Source: Lachnospiraceae bacterium | GTDB lineage: Bacteria; Bacillota; Clostridia; Lachnospirales; Lachnospiraceae | NCBI GenBank assembly: GCA_024693135.1 | Contig: JAILLN010000026.1 | Span: 1-45,035, forward strand | DNA length: 45,035 bases | Direction: 5' to 3' | Part shown: positions 23,377-31,380 of the stretch, piece after piece | Position numbering within the stretch: the stretch's first letter is position 1 | Layout of the letters: every line of letters starts with the position of its first letter | Notes under the pieces: generated by a model | The model's database searches: none | Seen by the model: the letters and a program-made list of their open reading frames with translations, nothing else | Told to the model about the DNA's origin: nothing | Position numbers and translations under genes: made by a program

Positions 23377-25976
23377 TCCCTGGGCTCTTCGATCTTTGTC
23401 CAGTTTTCCCTTTGGAAGATATCATCATGCACGGCATACCATACGCCGTCTGAAGTATTGAACCGGGTCATGTCGGCGGTGTTGTCCTTCAGGATGTCAT
23501 ATAGGTCGGAAAGGACGACGCGCTGGTCATGGCTTGTTTTTTCGTCATCATTCAGCTTAAGTCCCGTAAAGGGATTGACCGGGCTCTCGATCAGGCCTTT
23601 CGAGGCAAGGACTGGCGTATCTGCGTTGGTCATGAACTCATTGGAAACACGCCATTCCCTGCTGCCAAAATCCTTAACCATCAAAAGGGGATAGACCCAT
23701 TCCATGTCCGTCCCATCCTCCTGGATGAGGGATCCGAACTGATTAAGCCCGCGTCCATGGTCGGACACGAGGATGATGCGGGTATTGTCATATACGCCGT
23801 TCTCCCGCAGATAATCCATCCAGTTTCCCAGCTGGATGAAGGCGGCCATGAGGTCGTGATAGTGATATTCGGGATCCATATGGAGCACATTCCCGGCCGC
23901 ATCTACCCGGAAACCCGGCTCCAGTCCGGCATTATTTGTATGGAGCGAGGGCGTATAGTCGGGAAGCTGGAGCTCGCAGGTATCATGGGTGCATTCATTA
24001 TCCATCATCATGAAGGTATCCTGGGCGTTGTCGGTGATATCGGTCAGGGAATCCATGTTTTCCAGTATGGCATAATCATTGTCAAATTCGGCATTGGCGG
24101 CATTCTGCACATCCGCATTGAAATAGGCTCCGTTATTGTAGAAGAAGGGATGCAGCGCCAGGGGCGAGACCTTGTAGATGCTGTACATAAAGAAGGAGCG
24201 CTTTCTGGAATGCTCCAGAGCATCGAGGTAATCCGGGTCGGCAAAGGCTTCCTTTAAATGGAAAGCGTGAATATCCGGCCAGGGATCATAGATGGAAAGA
24301 TCCCTCAGACCCTTATAGTTTGCGTAGGGCGGGTCATAGACGGTGGTGGAGAAGCGGTTTTGGGAAAAGAGGACCGGCATTACGCAAAGGGCTTCATCAT
24401 GCTTGTCCACCAGGCGTTCCCCATCACGTCGGTTGATGGCATCCACGGTATATTCATATCCCCCGAAAAGGGCAGGAGAGCCGAAAACTGTGTAATTGCC
24501 GAAGGAGATGGTATTGGGATACCAGGTAAAGCCGGCGAACTGGTCTAAAAGCTGGGGCCGCTCCTGCATGAGGTAGGGCACATATCCGCCGATGGCCCGG
24601 TCCATCATGATGACGATGACATTTCTGCCGTTTTTGCTCAGGGTGAAATGCTTGGAAGCAGGAGACTCTGCCTCGATCAGTCCTTTTTCTTTTGCCATGA
24701 CCCGTTCGACCCCGATGGTGTTTACAAGGGTCATGATGATGAGATTGATGCTTAGGACGGCGCAGATCATGGGAATGACCCTTCTGTATTTTTTCCAGAC
24801 AAAGGCGAAGACAGAGAGCCCCAGGGCGATGACAGCGAGATTAAAGGCGGTCTGCGCGCCGGTAAAAACGGGTTCCTGGTCAAAGATCAGCTCCGGGGAG
24901 AGGTTGACCGTATTCTTTCCGAATGCCAGATAGTCGATCAGGAATACGGAGGAAAGAAGCCAGAGGATCAGACAGAAGCAGCGTTTTGCCCTGGGAGAAA
25001 CAATGGCATAAAAAATGGAAAACCAAAGGAGATAGGTGCCTGCCGCAATGGCTCCGGTATTCAGGATATAACGGACCGGATCCTTCATGGAGGAAGGACT
25101 GATGAATTCGGAGGGGGAGGCGGAAATAACCGCAGAGGGGATCACCAGGCCGATGAGAATGGTAAGGAGAAGCCCAAGGGAACCAAACAGGATCCAGGGA
25201 TCGGGCAAGCCGGCCTTATTCTCCGTATCCACGGGAAGTACGTCCGGTTCTTTCTTTTTCCGCTTCCCGGCTAAAAGGATGATGATGTTTTTTGCCAGGG
25301 AAAAGAGATTATTCATGGTCCAATATAGGACGAGCCCGCTGGGGCTTTTGTACAGGAGTACCAGAAAGATCAGGGCCATGGCATAGAGCTGAAGCTTCTC
25401 CCGGAAGGAGGAATCTTTGGTATAGGCCAGGCAGGATAGCACATTGATCAGGGTCATCAGGATGGGGAGCAGGTTGACCGATGCCGTTCCGATGGGGATC
25501 ATGCCGGAGGAGAGATTGAGATAGGTCTCGGGCATGAAGATCAGCTGGTCCGGCTCTCCCAGGTTTCGGATCCAGAGGAACCCGATGCCGTTTAGAAGGC
25601 TCAGGTGGGACAGGAAGTGATAGGCCGCGATGAAAAAAGGGACCTGAAGCATCAGGGAGATGGAGCTTTTCAGGGCATAGAGAGGATGGTAATCCTGCTT
25701 CCGGTAATAAGCGGAAAGGATCAAAAATCTCTCGTCCCCTTTGAAGGAGCTGCGGATATGATCTACCCAGGGCTGCATCTCCTTCTGCCTTGACCGCTCT
25801 TTCGCGGCGATCTGCTCTGCCCGGTTGTAGAGGGGGAGGAGCAGGAGATTCATCACGATGCTGACCCCGATGATGGAGAGGCCTGCATTGTGGCGGAATC
25901 CGTAGACCACAGAAAAAACGAACTCTAAAACGAGTTCGATGGGATAGATCAGGATGTTATACAGAAAAGAAACCAT
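23373..25976 (-). CDS. YidC-like domain fused to an EptA/LtaS-like phosphotransferase (copy A)
   Basis: 867 residues. Residues about 1-235 match the YidC/Oxa1 core: AGLSIIGVSIVMNLLLLPL, a charged cytoplasmic hairpin, SSISLMLQVPFFIAAYHFL and SPSGLVLYWTMNNLFSL. Insertases have Arg in the I-I-R-L-x-L-L-P-L segment; here it is Asn. Five more helices follow (about 265-440). Residues about 447-867 are an alkaline-phosphatase-superfamily domain: VIVIMMDRAIGG (metal Asp), SFGNYTVFGSPALF, in which Thr aligns with the nucleophile Thr of phosphoethanolamine transferases, and ILVSDHGRGL (Asp-His metal pair). The likely role is transfer of a phosphoalcohol to a surface glycan or lipid outside the membrane. 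Substrate unknown. It lies downstream of the SprA-like gene on the same strand. Confidence 0.82.
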   Translation of the reverse strand: MVSFLYNILIYPIELVLEFVFSVVYGFRHNAGLSIIGVSIVMNLLLLPLYNRAEQIAAKERSRQKEMQPWVDHIRSSFKGDERFLILSAYYRKQDYHPLYALKSSISLMLQVPFFIAAYHFLSHLSLLNGIGFLWIRNLGEPDQLIFMPETYLNLSSGMIPIGTASVNLLPILMTLINVLSCLAYTKDSSFREKLQLYAMALIFLVLLYKSPSGLVLYWTMNNLFSLAKNIIILLAGKRKKKEPDVLPVDTENKAGLPDPWILFGSLGLLLTILIGLVIPSAVISASPSEFISPSSMKDPVRYILNTGAIAAGTYLLWFSIFYAIVSPRAKRCFCLILWLLSSVFLIDYLAFGKNTVNLSPELIFDQEPVFTGAQTAFNLAVIALGLSVFAFVWKKYRRVIPMICAVLSINLIIMTLVNTIGVERVMAKEKGLIEAESPASKHFTLSKNGRNVIVIMMDRAIGGYVPYLMQERPQLLDQFAGFTWYPNTISFGNYTVFGSPALFGGYEYTVDAINRRDGERLVDKHDEALCVMPVLFSQNRFSTTVYDPPYANYKGLRDLSIYDPWPDIHAFHLKEAFADPDYLDALEHSRKRSFFMYSIYKVSPLALHPFFYNNGAYFNADVQNAANAEFDNDYAILENMDSLTDITDNAQDTFMMMDNECTHDTCELQLPDYTPSLHTNNAGLEPGFRVDAAGNVLHMDPEYHYHDLMAAFIQLGNWMDYLRENGVYDNTRIILVSDHGRGLNQFGSLIQEDGTDMEWVYPLLMVKDFGSREWRVSNEFMTNADTPVLASKGLIESPVNPFTGLKLNDDEKTSHDQRVVLSDLYDILKDNTADMTRFNTSDGVWYAVHDDIFQRENWTKIEEPRD

Positions 25977-26048
25977 TGCCGACAGACCTTCTTTAATTCA
26001 TTTGATCAGTTCGCCGTACCGCTGTGCAGGCAGCCCAGGACACGGAAC

Positions 26049-26621
26049 CTAAACGCCCGCATCAAAGTTCATCCCGGCAAGGGCCATGGCATGCTGCGCC
26101 TTGCGTCCTTTTTGATAAGGATTGCTTTCGTTCGGATATTTGATCAGGGTATGGGTTGTGCCGCCGGAGATATAGGAACGTCCGCATTCCGGACAGATCG
26201 CAGTATGGATGGCTACAGAAGCCCGCAGGACCTTCCCGTCCTTTTCCGCAGCCTTTTTGTAGGCGTTGGATACATGCTCATTCTCATGCGCCCGCACTGC
26301 CGTACCGGCTTGGGTCGGGCTGATGTGCTTTGCCGATTTGAAGGAGACATTTTCATCGGATCCGTCCTGATATTTCCTTTCCTTGCAGGTTTCGCATTCA
26401 GCCGGCGAAGACTTTCTGCCGGGAGCCTTTACTTCGGATTCGCCGGGATTCTTTTCGACCTTGCCGGGCTCCTTAACGTCCTTCGGATCCTGGATCCCGG
26501 GGATGGCGGCATTCGCATCCGTGCCGGCACCGGAAAAGCCTGTAGGCATGCCGAAATAACCCTGCATTGCGGGGATGCCTCCGTATCCGGTGAAGTTTTC
26601 GAATGCGCTGATGGGACTCAT
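26049..26621 (-). CDS. SprA-related putative zinc metallopeptidase
   Basis: 190 residues. A low-complexity Gly/Ala/Pro N-terminus (about 1-70) is followed by two Cys pairs (ECETCKERK and CPECGRSY) and AVRAHENEHVSNAYKKA, an H-E-x-x-H zinc-protease motif at about residue 110. SGGTTHTLIKY is also family-typical. The family is annotated as putative metalloprotease and has no well-settled role. No signal peptide is obvious. A consensus promoter lies just upstream and the YidC-fusion gene begins 72 bases after its stop, so the two are probably co-transcribed. Confidence 0.75.
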   Translation of the reverse strand: MSPISAFENFTGYGGIPAMQGYFGMPTGFSGAGTDANAAIPGIQDPKDVKEPGKVEKNPGESEVKAPGRKSSPAECETCKERKYQDGSDENVSFKSAKHISPTQAGTAVRAHENEHVSNAYKKAAEKDGKVLRASVAIHTAICPECGRSYISGGTTHTLIKYPNESNPYQKGRKAQHAMALAGMNFDAGV

Positions 26622-26653
26622 AGAGCCTTCCTTTCAAAATTGTATACAGAATC

Positions 26654-26681
26654 ATTATATCATATGTGGCAGATGTGTCAA
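26654..26681 (-). promoter_or_regulatory. Consensus promoter of the metallopeptidase / YidC-fusion operon
   Basis: On the minus strand TTGACA (26681-26676) and TATAAT (26659-26654) are both perfect, with a 16-base spacer. It is divergent from the ribU promoter, with 24 bases between the two -35 boxes. Confidence 0.75.
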
Positions 26682-26705
26682 CTGACCTCTAAATGGACCG
26701 GAGGC

Positions 26706-26734
26706 TTGAAAGATGGGAGAAATCATGATATGAT
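26706..26734 (+). promoter_or_regulatory. ribU promoter
   Basis: TTGAAA (26706-26711) and TATGAT (26729-26734) with a 17-base spacer. Transcription would begin near 26741, just before the riboswitch. Confidence 0.65.
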
Positions 26735-26754
26735 TCGCTCTGTTGAATATATGG

Positions 26755-26877
26755 TCTTCGGGGCGGGGTGTGATTCCCCACCGGCGGTATAGCCCGCGAG
26801 TCCGTTTAGGACATGACCCGGTGCAATTCCGGGGCCGACAGTGTTGAGCATTTGCTCTCAGTCTGGATGGGAGAAGA
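26755..26877 (+). ncRNA. FMN riboswitch (RFN element)
   Basis: The core is clear: GGGCGGGGTG then GATTCCCCACCGGCGGTAT, AGCCCGCGAG, GACCCGGTGCAATTCCGGGG, CCGACAGT and AGTCTGGATGGGAGAAGA. P1 pairs TCTTC (26755-26759) with GAAGA (26873-26877). FMN binding would favour the terminator hairpin that follows and switch off ribU. Confidence 0.93.
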
Positions 26878-26903
26878 TGAGACTGCATTATTATGCGGGA
26901 TAA

Positions 26904-26931
26904 GCCTCGGAATTTAAACCGGGGCTTTTTT
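26904..26931 (+). terminator. Riboswitch expression-platform terminator
   Basis: GCCTCGG (26904-26910) pairs with CCGGGGC (26919-26925) and is followed by six T. It ends 25 bases before the ribU start codon, the usual layout for transcriptional control by FMN. Confidence 0.8.
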
Positions 26932-26955
26932 GCTCCGGACAGAAAGGAGAAGGAT

Positions 26956-27588
26956 ATGGCAACAGAAAAAACAGCGGTTCAGGGAAAGACAGGCAGGAAT
27001 GTTTCAAGCAGCAAAAGGGTGAGGATGCTCACGGGCACGGCTATGCTGTCTGCGATCGCATACGTATTGATGTTTTTGGAGTTTCCCCTGCCGATGTTGA
27101 TCCCGCCCTTCATCAAGATGGACTTTTCGGAGCTTCCGGCTCTGATCGCTTCCTTTGCCTACGGCCCGGCGGCGGGGGTTACGGTATGTCTCATAAAGAA
27201 CCTGATCCACCTGATGAATACCCAGACGGGCGGGGTGGGTGAGCTGTCCAACTTCCTGCTGGGTGCGGTATTTGTGTTTACGGCCGGACTGATCTACCGG
27301 AGAATGCATACCAAAAAAGGAGCGATACTGGGAGCTGTGCTGGGGACCGTGGCGATGGGGATCATCTCCGTATTTACGAATTACTATGTGGTCTATCCGA
27401 TCTATACCAAGTTTATGCCAATGGAAGCTATCATTGGGGCTTATCAGCTGATCTATAGCGGAGTGAAGGATCTGTGGGGCTGCCTCCTGGTCTTTAATCT
27501 GCCCTTTACGATTTTCAAGGGGCTTTGCTCCGTGGTGATCACGGTTTTTATCTATAAGCCGATTTCCCGGATACTGAAAGGAGCCTGA
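26956..27588 (+). CDS. ribU: Riboflavin ECF transporter S component RibU
   Basis: 210 residues and about six membrane helices. RibU binds riboflavin and works with the shared EcfAA'T module, which is not in this window. Family signatures include AMLSAIAYVLMFLEFPLP, KMDFSELPALIASFAYGP and SNFLLGAVFVFTAGLIY. The start is the ATG at 26956, preceded by AAAGGAGAAGG; an earlier in-frame ATG at 26893 lies inside the riboswitch terminator region and is rejected. Control by the FMN riboswitch upstream is clear. Confidence 0.93.
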   Translation: MATEKTAVQGKTGRNVSSSKRVRMLTGTAMLSAIAYVLMFLEFPLPMLIPPFIKMDFSELPALIASFAYGPAAGVTVCLIKNLIHLMNTQTGGVGELSNFLLGAVFVFTAGLIYRRMHTKKGAILGAVLGTVAMGIISVFTNYYVVYPIYTKFMPMEAIIGAYQLIYSGVKDLWGCLLVFNLPFTIFKGLCSVVITVFIYKPISRILKGA

Positions 27589-27590
27589 TT

Positions 27591-27619
27591 TTGTCCTAAA
27601 CGGCTTTTTATGGTATGAT
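27591..27619 (+). promoter_or_regulatory. Promoter giving a near-leaderless transcript
   Basis: TTGTCC (27591-27596) and TATGAT (27614-27619) with a 17-base spacer. The predicted start is near 27626, three bases from the ATG of the next gene. Confidence 0.5.
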
Positions 27620-27628
27620 AATTTAGTT

Positions 27629-28609
27629 ATGGGAAAAGACACCGAACTGTTTATCGTGCTGCCATGCTTCAATGAGGAGGAGATCCTTCCGTCAAGCGCA
27701 GGAAAGATGAGGGATCTTCTGCACCGGCTTGTGGAGGCGGGAACCGTAGGGCAGGGCAGCAGGCTGCTTTTTGTGGATGATGGATCAAAGGACCGGACAT
27801 GGGAGCTGATCGAAGAGCTTCATCAGACGGATCCCTCCTGCGGGGGCATACGTTTGTCCAGAAACCGGGGTCATCAGATCGCCATCTTTTCCGGCATGAC
27901 CTATGCAGTGGAGCATGGAGCGGACTGCGTGATCACCATAGATGCAGACCTGCAGCAGGATATCCGCAAAATCCCGGAATTTTTAAGCCGGTATGAGGAG
28001 GGCTGCGATATCGTATACGGGATCCGCAAGTCCAGGGATTCAGACCGCTTTTTGAAAAAGACCACCGCCACGGCATATTACAAGCTCATGCATATGCTGG
28101 GCTGCGGATTGATCGAGCAGAGCGCGGATTACCGGCTTCTTTCGGCCAGAGCCGTAAAGGCGCTTTCTTCCTATGGGGAGAGCAACCTTTTTATCCGGGG
28201 GCTTGTGCCGGAGCTGGGGTTTAAGAGCGGTACGGTTTATTTTGATGTCAATGAGAGGGAGGCCGGGCAATCCAAATATACCGTAAAGAAAATGCTGACA
28301 CTGGCATTTGATGGCATAACCTCCTTCAGCATCCAGCCGATCCGGTGGGTGATCGGTCTTGGATTTTTTGTATTCATCATCTCGGTCGTCATGATGATCG
28401 TAACCTTGATCGACCATATCCGGGGGGTCACGGTGCCCGGCTGGTCTACCCTGACCATCAGCATCTGGTTCCTTGGAAGCGTACAGCTTCTGTCGCTGGG
28501 AGTGATCGGGGAATATGTGGGTCGGACTTATATGGAAGCGAAGAAACGTCCGCGTTATTTTTTGAGCGATGAAACCGGTCTTGGGGATGGGGGCAGAGGC
28601 CATGATTGA
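27629..28609 (+). CDS. Polyprenyl-phosphate glycosyltransferase (GT2, DPM1/GtrB-like)
   Basis: 326 residues. The GT-A domain has FIVLPCFNEEEILP, LFVDDGSKDRTWEL, RLSRNRGHQIAIFSGM and the D-x-D in CVITIDADLQQDI. Two C-terminal helices (about residues 235-300) and GVIGEYVGRTYMEAKKRP finish it. It should load a sugar onto undecaprenyl phosphate for GT-C enzymes, several of which lie downstream in the same run (34264, 35825, 37944). No ribosome-binding site precedes the ATG, which is three bases from a predicted transcription start; co-transcription from ribU is the alternative. The end overlaps the ChbG-like gene by eight bases. Confidence 0.87.
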   Translation: MGKDTELFIVLPCFNEEEILPSSAGKMRDLLHRLVEAGTVGQGSRLLFVDDGSKDRTWELIEELHQTDPSCGGIRLSRNRGHQIAIFSGMTYAVEHGADCVITIDADLQQDIRKIPEFLSRYEEGCDIVYGIRKSRDSDRFLKKTTATAYYKLMHMLGCGLIEQSADYRLLSARAVKALSSYGESNLFIRGLVPELGFKSGTVYFDVNEREAGQSKYTVKKMLTLAFDGITSFSIQPIRWVIGLGFFVFIISVVMMIVTLIDHIRGVTVPGWSTLTISIWFLGSVQLLSLGVIGEYVGRTYMEAKKRPRYFLSDETGLGDGGRGHD

Positions 28610-29486
28610 ATTTCACGCAGATGATTACGGGATGACGGAGGCTTCCTCCAGAAGGATCATCGAATGCATCAATGAGGGCTGCATCAACGGCATAAGCCTC
28701 ATGGCAAACAGTCCGCATCTTGAGGAGTGCATGGAGATCCTTTACCGGGAAGCAAAAAAGCAGCCTATGCTTGCCATCCATCTGAACCTGATCACGGAAA
28801 GGGCTTTGGGCACAAGGGAAGAGACACCATCCCTGACCGATGAGGACGGCTATTTTAACCAATCCTATCTGAAGCTTTTTCTGGCCTCGCTGATCCCTTT
28901 TGAAAGAGAAAGGATCCGCAGAGAGATCCATGATGAACTTCTAAGACAGATCAGGCGATGCCTTCCCTATTTTCCCGGGAAGGAGCAGGTGAGGATCGAC
29001 AGCCACAGACATGTACATATGATCCCCATGGTATTTGATGAGCTGTCCCGGATCATAGAGGAGGAGGGGCTTCAGGTATCCTATGTGCGGATCACCAGGG
29101 AAAAGCCGCAGACCTATGAAGGGATCCGGGGATTTACCCATTTCAGGCCGGTAAATCTCATCAAGGTCCTGCTCTTAAATGCCTTTGCCCGGGTGAACCG
29201 CATGCGGCACAGGGAGCTTTACGAATGCGGGAGGTCGGATTTTGCCAGCATTCTTTTTTCCGGATGCATGACCTGGCATAATCTATCCCGGGTGCTGAAC
29301 AACATACGGCTCCACCGGACACAGTATCAGGAAAATATCGAGATCATGATGCATCCGGGCGCCGTGCTGGAAGCAGAGGATCTGAAGCAGTTTCATGACA
29401 AGGAAGACTTTTATTATATGTCCGATCCCATGAGAATGAAGGAGGCGGAGGCCGCGAAGAAGGTATGGTCACTTTTGAAAAGCTGA
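28602..29486 (+). CDS. ChbG/HpnK (YdjC)-family carbohydrate deacetylase
   Basis: 294 residues from ATG 28602, chosen because MIEFHADDYGMT places the family's metal-binding A-D-D-x-G at the N-terminus. The other metal residues appear as His in RIDSHRHVHMIP and in MMHPGAVLE. The family removes N-acetyl groups from chitin oligosaccharides or hopanoid and glycan N-acetylhexosamines. Coupled by overlap with the polyprenyl-phosphate GT2 gene, it probably edits an N-acetyl sugar in the same glycan pathway, as HpnK-like enzymes do. No signal peptide is present, so it acts in the cytoplasm. Its end overlaps rimI by 22 bases. Confidence 0.85.
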   Translation: MIEFHADDYGMTEASSRRIIECINEGCINGISLMANSPHLEECMEILYREAKKQPMLAIHLNLITERALGTREETPSLTDEDGYFNQSYLKLFLASLIPFERERIRREIHDELLRQIRRCLPYFPGKEQVRIDSHRHVHMIPMVFDELSRIIEEEGLQVSYVRITREKPQTYEGIRGFTHFRPVNLIKVLLLNAFARVNRMRHRELYECGRSDFASILFSGCMTWHNLSRVLNNIRLHRTQYQENIEIMMHPGAVLEAEDLKQFHDKEDFYYMSDPMRMKEAEAAKKVWSLLKS

Positions 29487-29914
29487 CATCCCTGGATACT
29501 GAGGAAGCAAGCCTGCTTGAAAAGCGCATCTTTGGGAAGGATGCCTGGACAAAGGAGGATTTTGAAGAGACTCTTTGCTGTGATTATGCGTATTATATCG
29601 TGGCAAGAGAGGACGGGATGATCGTAGGCCTTGCCGGCATCCGGAATATGTGCGGGGATGCGGACATCACAAATGTGATGGTCAGGGAAGACCACAGGCG
29701 GCAGGGGATCGCGGAGAAGATGCTCCGAAAGCTCATGGAGGGATCAAAGGAGATCGGGGCGAGAAATTTTACGCTGGAGGTCAGGAAATCAAATGAACCT
29801 GCCATCCGGCTTTATGAAAAGCTCGGTTTTGTGTCCGAGGGAATCCGGCCGGGTTTCTATGACCATCCCAAGGAGGATGCAGTCATATACTGGCTGAGGC
29901 AGGAGATGGATTGA
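29465..29914 (+). CDS. rimI: Ribosomal protein bS18-alanine N-acetyltransferase RimI
   Basis: 149 residues, the RimI length. It acetylates the N-terminal Ala of ribosomal protein S18. The GNAT core shows DAWTKEDFEETL, DITNVMVREDHRRQGIAEKM (acetyl-CoA loop R-R-x-G-I/V-A) and the typical tail NEPAIRLYEKLGFVSEGIRPGF with FYDHP. Its placement with tsaD, tsaE and tsaB is common in Bacillota and supports the call. The reading frame starts inside the deacetylase gene. Confidence 0.88.
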   Translation: MVTFEKLTSLDTEEASLLEKRIFGKDAWTKEDFEETLCCDYAYYIVAREDGMIVGLAGIRNMCGDADITNVMVREDHRRQGIAEKMLRKLMEGSKEIGARNFTLEVRKSNEPAIRLYEKLGFVSEGIRPGFYDHPKEDAVIYWLRQEMD

Positions 29915-30828
29915 TGCTGGATGTATGCTTGCTGGGCTCGGGGGGGATGATGCCCCTGCCGTACCGATTCTTGACATCCCTTATGCTCCGCTATAATGGA
30001 AGCAGCATGCTGATCGACTGCGGGGAGGCTACCCAGGTGGCCATGAAGAAAAAGGGCTGGAGCCCGAATCCCATAGACCTCATCTGCTTTACGCATTATC
30101 ATGCAGACCATATCAGCGGGCTTCCCGGGATGCTTCTGACACTGGGGAATGCAGAAAGGACAGAGCCGCTCCTTCTGGTGGGACCGAAGGGACTGGAGCG
30201 GGTGGTGCGCTCCCTTTTGGTGATCGCTCCGGAGCTTCCCTTTGAGATCAAATACCGGGAGATCACGGGCCAGGAGGATGCGTTTGAATATAAGGGATAC
30301 CATATCGAGGCATTCCGGGTCAATCATAACGTGACCTGCTATGGGTATTCTGTCCGGATCGAGAGAGCCGGAAGGTTTCATGCAGAAAAGGCAAAGGCGC
30401 TGGATATCCCGCTTTTATTCTGGAGCCATCTGCAGAAAGGGGAAACCTGTACCGGAGAGGATGGACGTGTATTTACTCCCGACATGGTCATGGGAGAGCG
30501 CCGCAAGGGCCTGAAGGTGACCTATGTCACGGATACCAGGCCGGCAGACTCCATCACGGAGCATGCAGAGGACTCGGATCTTTTCATCTGCGAGGGGATG
30601 TATGGGGAGCCGGATCAGCTTCCGAAAGCAAAGGAACATAAGCATATGACCTTCACGGAGGCCGCGACTCTGGCAAAGAAGGCCGGCGCAGGGGAGCTCT
30701 GGCTTACGCATTACAGCCCGTCCCTAAGGGATCCGAGGGAATTCCTGCATTATGCAAAGGAGATCTTCCCCAATACGAAGGCGGGAAAAGACGGAAGGAC
30801 GGTGATCCTTAACTTTGACGAAGAATAG
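29914..30828 (+). CDS. rnz: Ribonuclease Z-like metallo-beta-lactamase fold protein
   Basis: 304 residues from ATG 29914, which overlaps the rimI stop by one base. tRNase Z removes the 3' trailer of tRNA precursors. The metal site is FTHYHADHISGLPG (H-x-H-x-D-H); other metal residues are FRVNHNVTC, VTDTRPAD and LWLTHYSPSL. The N-terminus LGSGGMMPLPYRFLTSLML resembles tRNase Z. It lacks the long exosite arm of some relatives, but the size fits the bacterial short form. Confidence 0.85.
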   Translation: MLDVCLLGSGGMMPLPYRFLTSLMLRYNGSSMLIDCGEATQVAMKKKGWSPNPIDLICFTHYHADHISGLPGMLLTLGNAERTEPLLLVGPKGLERVVRSLLVIAPELPFEIKYREITGQEDAFEYKGYHIEAFRVNHNVTCYGYSVRIERAGRFHAEKAKALDIPLLFWSHLQKGETCTGEDGRVFTPDMVMGERRKGLKVTYVTDTRPADSITEHAEDSDLFICEGMYGEPDQLPKAKEHKHMTFTEAATLAKKAGAGELWLTHYSPSLRDPREFLHYAKEIFPNTKAGKDGRTVILNFDEE

Positions 30829-31375
30829 TATAAAGAATGCGATCATCGTGATCGCCGTGCTGTGCGCCGGCATCATCGTGGCTTATCTTGCCGTATTGAA
30901 TGCGCCGAAGGAGGAGGAAGCCGCAAAGATCAGTGCAGCCGCCAGGATCCTGAACCGGAATTATGAGGAGGATTACCCATCCACTCCCCGGGAGGTAGTA
31001 AAGGCTTATGCGGATATTTCCCAATGCTATTATGATCCTGAGGTCACGGAACAGGAGATCGCAGGGCTTGCAAAAAAGATGAGGCAGCTCCTTGATCCGG
31101 AGCTTCAGGCCAACCAAAGCTATGAGGACTACCTGGACAGCCTCCGGGCGGAGATCCTGCAATACCGCCAGGCAGAAAAGATCATTACCAGCTATTCGGT
31201 GTCTTCCGGGGCGGACGTGAAGTATGTGACAAATGAAAACGGAGAGCTGGCGACTCTTTTCCTGACCTTTAATATCAGGGAAAACGGAAAGATCAACCGT
31301 ATCAAGGAACAATTCATCTTAAGGAAGGATAAGGATAAGCATTGGCGGATCTTGGGATGGCAGCTGGCGGAATAG
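30815..31375 (+). CDS. Membrane-anchored protein, DUF6715-like
   Basis: 186 residues starting with TTG at 30815, overlapping the rnz end by 14 bases. An N-terminal helix ([20 protein letters not shown], about residues 8-27) anchors it, and the rest is an extracytoplasmic alpha/beta domain with a C-terminal [20 protein letters not shown], like NTF2-type folds. It resembles the DUF6715 family of Lachnospiraceae, often found beside tsaD. No catalytic motif is visible and no function is known to me. Confidence 0.65.
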   Translation: MTKNSIKNAIIVIAVLCAGIIVAYLAVLNAPKEEEAAKISAAARILNRNYEEDYPSTPREVVKAYADISQCYYDPEVTEQEIAGLAKKMRQLLDPELQANQSYEDYLDSLRAEILQYRQAEKIITSYSVSSGADVKYVTNENGELATLFLTFNIRENGKINRIKEQFILRKDKDKHWRILGWQLAE

Positions 31376-31380
31376 GAAGG

